From NCBI GenBank assembly GCA_018857735.1, contig JABMCL010002470.1, positions 1,026,001 to 1,090,000 of the forward strand: a stretch of DNA of 64,000 nucleotides. Direction: 5' to 3'. The translations under genes and the position numbers were made by a program. The notes beneath the pieces were generated by a model. That model worked only from the letters and a program-made list of their open reading frames with translations. It searched no databases and was not told the DNA's origin. Positions 36,050 to 45,652 of this stretch are shown one piece after another. The first letter of the stretch is position 1; each line of letters starts with the position of its first letter. The stretch comes from Alviniconcha marisindica (Eukaryota; Mollusca; Gastropoda; Provannidae).

Positions 36050-36120
36050 TACATTTAAAGAATGTGTAAGCGCTTAGGGCCTGTGCAGGTTAGGCACTCT
36101 AAGTATCCATTATTATTAAA
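36050..36120 (+). repeat. SINE/LINE-like 3' tail with ATT microsatellite end
   Basis: The phrase taagcgcttagggcc...ggcactctaagtatccattattatta resembles the common invertebrate retroposon tail in which an agcgc...ctataagtatcc segment ends in an (ATT)n run. It is inserted next to, or within, pseudo-exon 4. I recognise the style only, not a named family. Confidence 0.4.
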
Positions 36121-36504
36121 TAGTAGCTCTCTTTCCTGGCTAGGTCTTTCTTGCAAACAGGGCAAGTACACAGGTACTTTTTCAGGTAACAATAGTTCAC
36201 ATGCCCATATCATGAGAAGGATGAAAAGAAAACTTGCGTTTGAACAGACATTTCGCAGCAGAAACACAACAGAAACAATGCAGTTATCGGTGATGATGGA
36301 GTTGCTACGTACAAAACTAGATGAATAATTAGCTGCTCATAGTTTGTTCACTGTCCAGCGTGTCATTCCTGCACACTTCTAAATGAAAATTTTTGATGCA
36401 CAAGCCCCAAGGTGTAAAAGAAAACAGTATGGGCAGGTATGGCCCAGTGATACATGTAACACTCTCCCAAAATGCACAGAACAGAGTAGACACAAAAAAT
36501 CAAC

Positions 36505-36510
36505 TTTATT
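36505..36510 (-). promoter_or_regulatory. Candidate poly(A) signal for T13
   Basis: This minus-strand AATAAA lies about 160 bases beyond the T13 stop codon. It is plausible by distance only. Confidence 0.4.
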
Positions 36511-36669
36511 AGTTATGAGCTGGCAAACTATAATAAATAAATAAAATTCACACAAAAAATGAAGTTCTCAACAACTGAACCAAGGATTTTCCAAAAATGT
36601 ATCCCAGATGTACATGTATGTCAGACACCTGACCTCAAACGAGAACTGCAGCATTCTGCATTCTTGTGT

Positions 36670-37157
36670 TTATTTGTTGCAAGTATTGTCATGAAGATGT
36701 TTCCGCAGGTTAGCCTTGAAGGTGAACAGCCTGGAGCACTTCGGACACTGGTGTACCTTGATGTTGTTATGCATGTTCATGTGGTCAGTATAGCGTTCTT
36801 TGGTTGTGAACCCTTTCTTAATCCTACAGATTCCACAAGTGTATGGGTAGTTCTTTAGGTGGACGCTGTTGGTGTGCACCTTGAGTCCACGGGCTGAGGC
36901 AAATGTGGAGTTGCAGAGTGTACACACCACAGTCTTGGACTTGTCAAGCAAAGGCAAACTGGGGGTCAGAAAATTCTTATTCTGGTGGGGATGCCTTGTT
37001 GTTGAAAATGCAGGAACAGATGAGAAGGAAGCTGTGTCTCCGTAGAAGCTAGCTACAGACTGAGGAGTGTTCATGGATGCTGATGACCAGCGCATGTTGC
37101 TCACTGAGGTGTGGACAGCAGCAGCTTCTGACAGTGTTGGGTCGGTCCAAGACGTTC
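36670..37157 (-). CDS. T13: three-finger terminal exon with an expanded finger 2
   Basis: The acceptor ttgtatttccag|GA gives Gly (GTSWTDPTLSE). F1 is CTLCNSTFASARGLKVHTNSVH. F2 reads CGICRIKKGFTTKERYTDHMNMH, with 14 rather than 12 residues between the second Cys and the first His, because of a two-residue insertion in the beta-hairpin. F3 is CPKCSRLFTFKANLRKHLHDNTC (C2HC). The protein ends NK after finger 3. A minus-strand AATAAA lies about 160 bases past the stop. Confidence 0.87.
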
Positions 37158-37470
37158 CTGGAAATACAATCATCTTCTGTCACTTTGAACACTTCCTACT
37201 GTTTTCTAACAGGACTTTATAAGTTTGCCTGTACACAAATTCATGTAAGTGGACCCCCTACCCCACAATGTCGTTCACATGCCGAATAGTTTTTGCGCAT
37301 ATTCAGCCACGATGATGACAATAGTATTTATGGTGACAACAATAATACCAACACTGTATACAATTTCCAATGGTGCACAGCAAGTTTTCTCGTTTGGCTC
37401 AAGCACTGCAAAGAATGTTGTGTCAAGTGCTCACATATGAGTGAGAACCAAGTGGAACTGGGGCCCCACG

Positions 37471-37925
37471 TCATATGCTATAGGCCCCACTGTCATGCCA
37501 TTTTTTGTGGTTCATGTACCGCTGTTTCAAGAGAAATCCTTTCCCACAAACCTCACATGCATACGGATATTTATTCAAGTGAACACTGTTCGTGTGTCTC
37601 CTGAGGCCACTGGAAGAAGCAAATGTTGCGTCACAAAATTCACACAACAGAATCCGAGGGGATGTTATCTGAGCAGCAGATGCAGGAGAATCCAAAGCGC
37701 TGGCTGTTGCCGTCTCATTAATGCTTTCATGCTGATTCAAAGGTTCACCATCTTCAGTAACTGAAGTGGTGTCCATTTGATCACAATAAAACTTTTCTTT
37801 TATGTGGCCACCTTCCACAGAAGAAGTCAATGGAGTCTGTGAGTACAATGGCCACACACTGGGACTGAATGCAGAAGCCTCATCCTTTGAACTTTCCGAC
37901 AATCTGGGATATCTCCTCGATGACC
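37471..37925 (-). CDS. T12: terminal exon with two fingers (finger 3 absent)
   Basis: The acceptor tgtgtttccag|GG gives Gly (GSSRRYPRLSE). F1 CEFCDATFASSSGLRRHTNSVH and F2 CEVCGKGFLLKQRYMNHKKWH are complete. The frame then ends DSGAYSI-stop where intact exons continue NIKAHKCP. Downstream sequence shows no readable finger 3. The F1-F2 part is well conserved, so either this is a functional two-finger form or the exon is at an early stage of decay. Confidence 0.75.
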
Positions 37926-38129
37926 CTGGAAACACACAGGATTTTTGGTTATTTCCTGGATAGTCAGTGTTCTGACCAATCATACAACATTCTTACCACA
38001 GCAATCAGACTGCTTGGTAAAGCGTGGCAGGTTCCTTCCACAAATGGCGCAAACATTGAAGTACAGTTAGTGCACAGTGCAGAGGCGAGAAAGCAATATA
38101 CCCAATCTGTTCTTGGGCAAAGCACGTTT

Positions 38130-38543
38130 CCTTCATGCAGATATCCAAACGAACATGTTTCCAGACTTCTCTTAAAAAAGAGAGGGGGAAAAACTGGGCA
38201 CTTGTAAGCATCAATCACCTTGAGCACACGTGACCTGTGTAATCTTCTTTGTACAGAAATCATTTCCAGCAAATCTCACAACTCTCCAATTCAAGCAGTC
38301 CCTCTGGTATGCCTTTCAAGTCACTGAAGAGAACAGATCACAAACAAATTCTGCAACATTTCAGCAGAAGAACCCACACTTGAAACACCCACTGCAACTG
38401 AATACAAAACAGTATTCAACTGTCTTCTAAAATACTCCTTCTCCAAAACATCCCTTCCACAGACAACCATTCAATGATGATAATGCAGAGTTACACAAGT
38501 ATGCAACTACATAGCTCTGGACAAACCTCGAACTCCAAGAACC
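38130..38543 (-). pseudogene. Pseudo-exon 3 (decayed three-finger terminal exon)
   Basis: An acceptor-like tgtatttttccag|GG begins a phase-1 frame that stops after 17 residues (GFLEFEVCPEL...). Downstream, a CEICWK*F remnant of finger 2 with an internal stop is followed, after a frameshift, by VIDAYKCPVFPPLFFKRSLE, clearly the linker and finger 3 with the second zinc Cys lost. It lies between T11 and T12. Confidence 0.65.
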
Positions 38544-38828
38544 CTGGAAAAATACAGGATTTTCTATCAAAATAATGTTTTTCTAACACTCTGAGCATAG
38601 TGTAACAGCAGAGCCTTGTTAGTGCAGGGGTGACTGATCAACGCTTCGCCTTCATTGTAACAGATTTACACTACACAGCATGCCTCCCCCCCCCCCCCCC
38701 ATCAACCAACCATTCAACAAAAAATATCCAACCTGTTAAATAACAAGATTTATGACTGAAAAAGAGTTGCACCAACTATACCTACTATTTTGCATGGAGA
38801 TGACTGTGTATGAGACTATGACACGTCT

Positions 38829-39340
38829 TCAAGCCAATGGTGATTTCTCCAGGGCCGAGGACAGTTTGTACTTATTACAGACACCAAACCGAAGATGTCT
38901 CCGTAGATGTGTTTTAAAGGTAAATGATCTGGAACAGTTGGGGCACTGGTGAGCTTTGATGTTGTTGTGCATGTTCGTATGATCGATGCAGTGCTCCTTG
39001 ACAGCAAACCCTTTGCTGCACACGTCGCAGAAAAATCGGTACATTTTCAAGTGAACACTGTTGATGTGAGATTTCAGTGCGCTGGCTTTCCCGAAAGCTG
39101 AAGGACACATTTCACACACAAAAACCCTCGACTGAGCTTCTGAAGCTGGGCCTGCAGCAGCATCACCACCTCTAGTCTTTTTCAGCCCATGGTTTGCAGA
39201 CTTTTTTGTGGAACTGGTCACATGTCTACTGAGGGTGCGTTTCCAGTGAGGAATATTCACAAATGCTGGCGGACCAATGTTTCCAACTGATGCCTGGGAG
39301 GCTGAGAATGCAGAGAATCCCCGACTGGTCCATGGCAAGT
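38829..39340 (-). CDS. T11: three-finger terminal exon with Asp junction
   Basis: The acceptor tacacttttccag|AC gives Asp (DLPWTSRGF). The fingers are F1 CEMCPSAFGKASALKSHINSVH, F2 CDVCSKGFAVKEHCIDHTNMH and F3 CPNCSRSFTFKTHLRRHLRFGVC (C2HC). The segment before finger 1 is about 95 residues with a Lys-rich patch (TKKSANHGLKKTR), so it is one of the longer leaders. The tail is NKYKLSSALEKSPLA. Confidence 0.88.
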
Positions 39341-39655
39341 CTGGAAAAGTGTAAACACAGGTGTTCTGTCACATGCATGTCTTCCTTACAAATGACAAAC
39401 AGCTATCCCAATAAGAGAACAGGGCAGTGAGCTACAAGGAAAATCTCCTTTGCATCCATCACTTCACTTAAAGGAATCAAGATTCATGATAGCTCGATCA
39501 ACTATCATACGGATGCAGACGCTCACAGATCTACCACTCACAGAAGCTACCCACAAAGACAAGCCATAGATGCAAAAGCGGGCACTGTTTTGTAATCCAC
39601 TCAACATTAATTTCTGCTATCTTTTTTCATTTTCTTTTTAAGGCATTCCCTGCAG

Positions 39656-40092
39656 TTATTTTTTACTGCATATTCTGTCTCGTAGGTGTTTCCGGAGGCT
39701 GGTTTTAAATGTAAACAGTCGGCAACAGTTTGGGCATTTGTGTGCTTTGACTTTGTTATGCATGCTCATATGATCGTTGTAGTGCTCTTTCAGGGTAAAC
39801 TTTTTGTCACAAATAGCACAGGCATACGGGTGTTTCTTCAGATGAGTAAAGTTTGTGTGCGATTTCAGCCCCGAAGGTGAAGTAAATGTTGCATCACAAA
39901 GTTCGCACAGAAAAATTCTAGACAATGACAGGTGGCTTGAGGGTGGGTTGGCAGTAGAGGTCCTTGGATGAAGTAGCATTGCCTCTCTTTCAGCAGGCCA
40001 AGCTGAGGGGTCACGCTTTGGTTCCCCAGGGACTCCAGGGAATGAAGTACTATTTCCTGGCCATCTGGGACTGGGGAAGCCAAACACAGGGC
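39656..40092 (-). CDS. T10: three-finger terminal exon
   Basis: The acceptor tgtgtttccag|GC gives Gly (GPVFGFPSP). The fingers are F1 CELCDATFTSPSGLKSHTNFTH, F2 CAICDKKFTLKEHYNDHMSMH with linker NKVKAHK, and F3 CPNCCRLFTFKTSLRKHLRDRIC (C2HC). The protein ends SKK directly after finger 3. The segment before finger 1 is about 70 residues and Pro/Ser-rich. Confidence 0.88.
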
Positions 40093-41493
40093 CTGGAAAC
40101 ACACCGAACTTTCCATCACACATCCATCTTCAGCATTGTGCAGAAACTCCCATCACACATCTATCTTTAGCATTGTAAAGAACTGTCCACCACAAAGCCA
40201 TCTGCAATAGCCTGAAAAATCTTTGCAGGGGCATTCGATTACATACATACTGCAAGTGCAACACAAACTTCTTACAGCAGTTTTTCAATTTTTTATTTTT
40301 TAGTCTTTTTTATTTAAATTATGTGTGCATCAACAAAATGTACAAAGACAAATGTAAGAGGGGGGTGGGGTAGATGGGGGAGGGGATGGAAAGGGCGGAG
40401 GGGAGGAGACAGACTGCAGCAAGTCTATACAACAAACCTGACTAAGGCCGGAGTAGGGAAGTAATGGGTTTTTAACACCCAGTTAACCTCTTGTCATATC
40501 GGGTGGATTGATTCATACTGCTATCAAACAATCAAAGGTCCAACAGCGTTAATAAAAACTTGAATGTTCAGTATTTCTCCAGTTACAATTTGTTAAAAGC
40601 ATGGATATCCTGGAGAAAACTTTCCATTGTAAAAAAGACCATATGGTAACTCCAGAGGCAACACAATATTCCACCATTAAGGCAATGTCCTTAAAACCTC
40701 TCACTTCCCTATTAAACAGTTTAACTGTAGTGGTATGCATAGTCTCCCTCTCAGATCAGTTCTAGATACAACGGTTAACAGCAAATGCACATCCTGGTAT
40801 TTACATTTTACACAACCACAGCGACAAGTACCCCACATTTTCCACAAACAATATTCACTTTGTACTCAACTGAGGCGAGTTATTATTAAAAATCAGAAAT
40901 GCCTCCAATTCAATGTTACAATAATACACTGTCTTGCATGTTTCAAAACATGTTTATACTCCATAGGCACTCAACACAGGAACCTACACCAAACAATGTG
41001 CTGACAAGCAGGATGGCCAGTTTTATTCCTCCAGAGCACTCTACACAGAAACCTACATCAATCAAATGTGATGATAAGCAGGATGGGCTAACATTAAAAA
41101 CTGTGTTGCTCAAATCTCAGTTAAAAAGTAGGGAAGGTACCAATTAGGACAAGGTCTCAGGAAGAAACTCCTGGCAGCGGGTGAAGTGTGCATGGCTGTA
41201 CTCTTACCTACTCAAGGCTTTATTTAAAGGTGGAACATTTGTCATTTAGGTAAGGGGGAAATTTGTGTCCACAGTAATTAGGTCACTTAATTTTGTTGCT
41301 TTTCCAGCCCATGCCTAATTGTACATGCATGTTCTGCTGGCGTTCTCTTTCGTCGTTCTTTTCACACTAAGCTGTTCCAGGATATGGTTTGGTGACACAA
41401 TCTGACTGTAAATGGCATTTAAAACATTGATCAATGTTGAACTTTTCATACAGGCCACCCGGTGCACAAAGCCAAGGCAATCAGATCCACACA
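40093..41493 (-). other. Spacer between T10 and pseudo-exon 2
   Basis: A 45-base block beside the T10 acceptor is duplicated (catcacacatc(c/t)atcttnagcattgt, about 40116-40178). The rest is AT-rich with a purine-rich G tract near 40360-40410 and near-identical phrases around 40960 and 41030 (agcactc(a/t)acacagaaacctaca). There is no exon. Confidence 0.5.
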
Positions 41494-41948
41494 TTACAAG
41501 GCTGTGGGACTCATGGAATCAAGAACGTGCTCCAATCTTGCTGCAAGCCCCACCACAGATATGACTGAAGAGAGAGGTCTTGTACACATACTGCTTTGAA
41601 GACATTTGTAGAGCTGGACATTCTTGTGCTCGACTAGCACAGGCAAATTTGGTGGTGAACCTTTGCCACACACTTCATCTGGTTTGCAGAGATGCAGTCT
41701 CTGTGTCCCCTCAGGCAACTGGCTAACATGAAATGCAGTCTCTGTGTCCCCTTAGGCAACTGGCTAACATGAATGTTGCATCACACCACAGACTTGGATT
41801 TTCCTAACCATGGCCTCTCTTGTTCCCTGCTGCTGAAGCACCAGCCGATGAAGCCAGTCACCTGCTTGGAAGGGAAATCATCAGGCTTCATTGCAGAAGA
41901 TGGTTGAATGTTGTCCTTGCAGAAAAACTGTATCCATGACCCATGAAT
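41494..41948 (-). pseudogene. Pseudo-exon 2 (decayed terminal exon with internal duplication)
   Basis: The acceptor tccttttccag|AT is present, but the phase-1 frame stops at TGA after about 22 residues (DSWVMDTVF...). Farther on, VCGKG and remnants of the linker and finger 3 (SVISVVGLAARLEH region) are visible in other frames. A 42-base block around the F1-F2 linker (aaatgcagtctctgtgtccc...ggctaacatg) is directly duplicated at about 41691-41774. Several changes together make it non-coding. Confidence 0.65.
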
Positions 41949-42523
41949 CTGGAAAAGGAAGGAGTGTGGTTGCAGATGTCTGCTCTGCAGGAGGGGTCAT
42001 CAAACTGCTCAGTTTCCACCACAACAGAAGACAGCAGAGAGGTGTCTGAGGTATTATTCATAGAGTGGATACTGCTTCATAGCTCACTGCTGTTCCCCGA
42101 ATGCCAATGAAATCAAACTACACTGCCATTTCTTCTCGTGAAGCAGGATTGGTAAGTAGCACAAGTGAACATATACACAGTGTGTCTTGTTAGTGTTATG
42201 TTTTCAGGGTTGTGCTTTTTTTAAATATATGTTTTGTTTTTTGTTTAAATGCCCAGTCAACCATGTAGATTTTACCAAGGTAAAACAGCCGTACGGATCC
42301 TTGAGTGACTCGCACATGGGGCAGCAGAGAAATTTGATTCTTCAGTCCACACTCAATGTCAAATCTGATTCTTTTCAGTCCACACTCAACATTGAATTCA
42401 CTACATCAGTCAGTCACTCATAGTCACCCAACTTTTTCTATTTATCGCAAAACAACAAAAAATTCACCTCAAAAATAAAACTTTCTGCAATCCAGAATGT
42501 TGACAAAAATTAGCACAAAGTGA

Positions 42524-43029
42524 TTATTGTGAAGTGACACTGGTCCCAGCACAACTATTTTCCCGACAGTGTCTTCTGAAGCTTGTCCTGTAGGCAAATG
42601 CTTTTGGGCAGTTGGGGCACTTGTAGGCTGGAACATTGTTGTGAGTGTTCATGTGGTCTCTGAAATACTCTTTGATGGCAAACCCTTTCCCACAGATAAG
42701 ACACCTGTGCAATGCCTTCTTCAGGTGAACAGCCAGCATATGACGTTTGCGACTACTCTCTGCAGAAAAGGAAGCGCTGCATAAGTCACATAGCAGAATC
42801 TTGGAGCTGGTTGAAAGAACTCGACCAAATGGGACACTGCCATCCTTTCCCACTGTTGGTTTTTCAGAATAAGATTCAGTCTTGACTACTGGTTTCATGG
42901 ACTTGTTTACATTCTCAAGGCTCTGGGTGGTATGACAGTTAGGGCGCAGAAAGCTTGAAGTGGATGATGGTATGTTGTGCAAAGTCCATGCTTGCCCATC
43001 CTGTCTAGGTGTTCCACTCCACTCCACAA
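42524..43029 (-). CDS. T9: three-finger terminal exon with Val junction
   Basis: The acceptor is tgtgtttgcag|TT, not the usual ttccag|G; it completes a Val codon (VVEWSGTPR) and keeps phase 1. The fingers are F1 CDLCSASFSAESSRKRHMLAVH, F2 CLICGKGFAIKEYFRDHMNTH with linker NNVPAYK, and F3 CPNCPKAFAYRTSFRRHCRENSC (C2HC). The open frame extends far upstream of the acceptor by chance. About 80 residues separate the junction from finger 1. The tail is AGTSVTSQ. Confidence 0.85.
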
Positions 43030-43716
43030 CTGCAAACACAGGAGAATCCTTCATGACCATTGAAAACACTGAAGAAGCACAAGAAACCAATAGAATGCAA
43101 TGCCAAACACAGAAAAAGTAGGCTGTGATGAGTTTACGAGTCTCTTCTCTGTGTGTGTGTGTTTGTGTGCGCGCGCGCGTACGTGTGCATAACTGGCAAC
43201 CATGAACATGCACAGAAGACGGAGTGTGTTCACATGACCTGCATGTGCATGTATACTTCTCACACCGTTCAGACTGATACAAGTATACATATATACAGCA
43301 GCTGCCTTCAACTTCTTTTAATATTTTTTTATTACAATAATGGGCTGACAAAACATGTCAATCAAGACTGACAAAAAGGTGATGAACTAACAAAATAGCG
43401 TTATTCACCACTGCTAACTTTACTGTTCTCCAGCTAAATATGCATCATATTCAGCCATGAGAATGTGATGGCACGACAGTTTGAAATCCCCTATAATCCC
43501 ATTGAAACAACCGTGCAGTAGGATTTTGCAGGCTTTCACTTGGTTGAAATTTCTAATGCCAGTATATTCTTTTCTTGCCATCAAAATTACTAATTGGTTA
43601 ATAGTTCAGAACCACAAAACAAAAAGACAAAGCAACATGAAAGATCAAGAATTGCTCTTCAAATTTCATCATTAAAACACCCAACACATCTTCAAATGGG
43701 AATTGCTAGGGCATTT
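43030..43716 (-). other. Spacer between pseudo-exon 1 and T9
   Basis: It contains a mixed (TG)n/(CG)n tract near 43149-43184. I see no exon in it. Confidence 0.5.
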
Positions 43717-44026
43717 CTAAGCTTGGGTGTTGTGCATGTTCATGTGTCCTGAGTTCTCTTTCTCATTCTCTCCATTTCCATAAATACTGCATACATGGCA
43801 AGTACAACTACACGTGATTCTTGTCAAAATAATCCACTGCCAGATGAAAAACTTTGTCACAAAATTCACACAGCAAAATAAACCATGTTCCCTAGTGCAA
43901 ACATCCTGTGTATCACTTTTTCTAGGCACTGGCAGTTGTTCAGCTAAGGACTTGAGTAGTATGTGCTATGACTGTGAGTGAAGCGAGCTGAATCATCCCC
44001 AGTATCAGAGTAACTTGGATCTGATC
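43717..44026 (-). pseudogene. Pseudo-exon 1 (decayed three-finger terminal exon)
   Basis: The acceptor gtgcttccag|GA is intact, but the phase-1 frame reaches TAG after 26 residues (GSDPSYSDTGDDS...). Finger 1 survives in part (LLCEFCDKVFHLAV) and the finger 2 end and linker survive as HMNMHNTQA in another frame, so at least one frameshift separates them. Finger 3 is gone. It lies between T8 and T9. Confidence 0.72.
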
Positions 44027-44377
44027 CTGGAAGCACAAAGGCATAAGGCATGACACTATCTGACAATAAACTGAAGTTCAGACATCCTCACAATGGGGAG
44101 GGTGGAGGGGGGAGGACAGCGGGGCCAAACTGTTTCTCCACCCTTTGTTTTTTTTAGCCAACTGCACACAATTCAGACCAAACCAAACAACAATTTAACT
44201 TTGCTTAACAAACTTCATAAAAATGGGCTAGACCACAGACATCTCATCTAATACTTTGTGTGTTCAGCAATAATGATGGGTCCACTTCACACTCGACCAA
44301 TGATCACCAGCTGCATAAATACTCTGCACGTAACTATTGTTGCCTGTAAAAAAGGTAAGAGAACCTAAATCAAGCAA

Positions 44378-44383
44378 TTTATT
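44378..44383 (-). promoter_or_regulatory. Candidate poly(A) signal for T8
   Basis: This AATAAA on the minus strand lies about 180 bases downstream of the T8 stop codon and before the next pseudo-exon. The motif is common by chance in this AT-rich DNA. Confidence 0.4.
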
Positions 44384-44564
44384 TTTCAACAGATAATATA
44401 AGAATGGCCCTATTACCAGTTAAAAATGTCTCCAAAAGAGGGGGGTAAAATGGGGCCCTCATTTGTTGCATACCAACATCTGTTCTCGTTGACATCTGAA
44501 AATATTACACAGACCGATGGACCTGCATCTACTTCAATTCCTCTTGAACTCCTTGTGTCAACGC

Positions 44565-45007
44565 TTATCTTTTTTTCTTACAGCCACCCAGCCGAATGTG
44601 ATCTCTCAGATTTGTCTTGTAATACCATCCCTTTAAACAGTTTGGGCATTTGTACGCACGGATGTTGTTGTGCATGTTCATGTGACCTTCATAAGCTTCT
44701 TTATAGTTGTATCCTTTTCCACAAAGATTGCACACATGTGGCAGTCTCTTCAAGGAGTGGACACGGTTCTTGTGTTTGATCAGTCCACTGACAGAGATGA
44801 AAGATTTATCACACAATCCACACAGGAGAACTGATGATGGCACTCCTTTATCAGCTGGGATGTTAGTTTCTGTGCTGGAGCCAAAACCCTTCGTTTTTTC
44901 ATCATGGGGTACAGCAGGTTGTTGAAGACTGACTGCTACAGATGTGCTATGATCTTGACTGAACTGAGCTGGATTGTCCATCACATATGAGTAGGTCCAG
45001 TATGATC
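44565..45007 (-). CDS. T8: three-finger terminal exon
   Basis: The acceptor ttccacttccag|GA gives Gly (GSYWTYSYV). The fingers are F1 CGLCDKSFISVSGLIKHKNRVH, F2 CNLCGKGYNYKEAYEGHMNMH and F3 CPNCLKGWYYKTNLRDHIRLGGC, the last a C2HC finger. The F1-F2 linker SLKRLPH is one residue longer than in most exons. The protein ends KKKR just after finger 3. A minus-strand AATAAA lies about 180 bases past the stop. Confidence 0.88.
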
Positions 45008-45251
45008 CTGGAAGTGGAAGTAGAAAGGCATCAAGGTCCACCCACAACAAGCCATCCCCTCACATTCCGTCATTCGTTACAGTTATAGACAATAACCTGT
45101 TCACACCCACCTCAAAACCCACCACAACAAAACTAAGGCTGCTTCTCTCAGTTCCAATCACAATTCTGCAATCAGCTGTCATGCTTTCCTGTCCAATCAA
45201 ACTAATGCTCTATATATGTACTACTAGCATGCTCATTGTGCTGTAAATTGT

Positions 45252-45652
45252 TCAATTCGCGTCTTTAGGCTTTTTGTTGCAGGAACGATTCACATGCAGT
45301 CTGAGACTCGTTTTATAGGCATACTCTTTGGGGCAGTATGGACACTTGTAAGCTTTAACATTGTTGTGCACATTGACGTGTCCTTCATAGTGTTCTTTGA
45401 AGGTGAATCTTTTTCCACATAAAGCACAAACATACGGCAGCCTTGACACAGGGCCATCTCCTCTAGGATGATGAAACTCGGAATTCTCATTTGAAAATAT
45501 GTTGGTGCTGTGGGTTGTCCAGCGACCATTCTCACTCTCAGGGAGCTGAGAAATGGCCGACTGTGTGCAAGGGAAAGCACTTTGGCGAGCTGAGGTTCCT
45601 GGCCTTAGAAAGGCTGGGGTATGAAAGCCTCCAGGATCACACCAGGTCTGTC
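45252..45652 (-). CDS. T7: terminal exon with two fingers (finger 1 absent)
   Basis: The acceptor tctgtttccag|GA gives Gly (GQTWCDPGGF). The first 70 residues, where the family normally has finger 1, hold no Cys-X2-Cys pair. Finger 2 (CALCGKRFTFKEHYEGHVNVH), the linker NNVKAYK and finger 3 (CPYCPKEYAYKTSLRLHVNRSC) are intact. Finger 3 ends H-X4-C, one residue shorter than the common H-X5-C. The tail is NKKPKDAN. The clean acceptor, correct phase and complete F2-F3 argue that the exon is used. Confidence 0.82.

Larger units (their letters stand above)
35810..36280 (-). pseudogene. Pseudo-exon 4 (split and decayed three-finger terminal exon)
   Basis: Remnants appear in order on the minus strand. 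A finger 1 trace (LLRNVCSNASF) lies near 36.25 kb. A finger 2 hairpin (CPVCKKDLARKESYY) lies near 36.14 kb. After an interruption carrying the SINE-like tail and a (GT)n tract, YTDHFNWNNGIKVHK and NTSLRKHL*DSVCN are the F2-F3 linker and the end of finger 3 near 35.82-35.93 kb. The zinc Cys pair of finger 3 is missing and a stop interrupts it. Confidence 0.65.
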
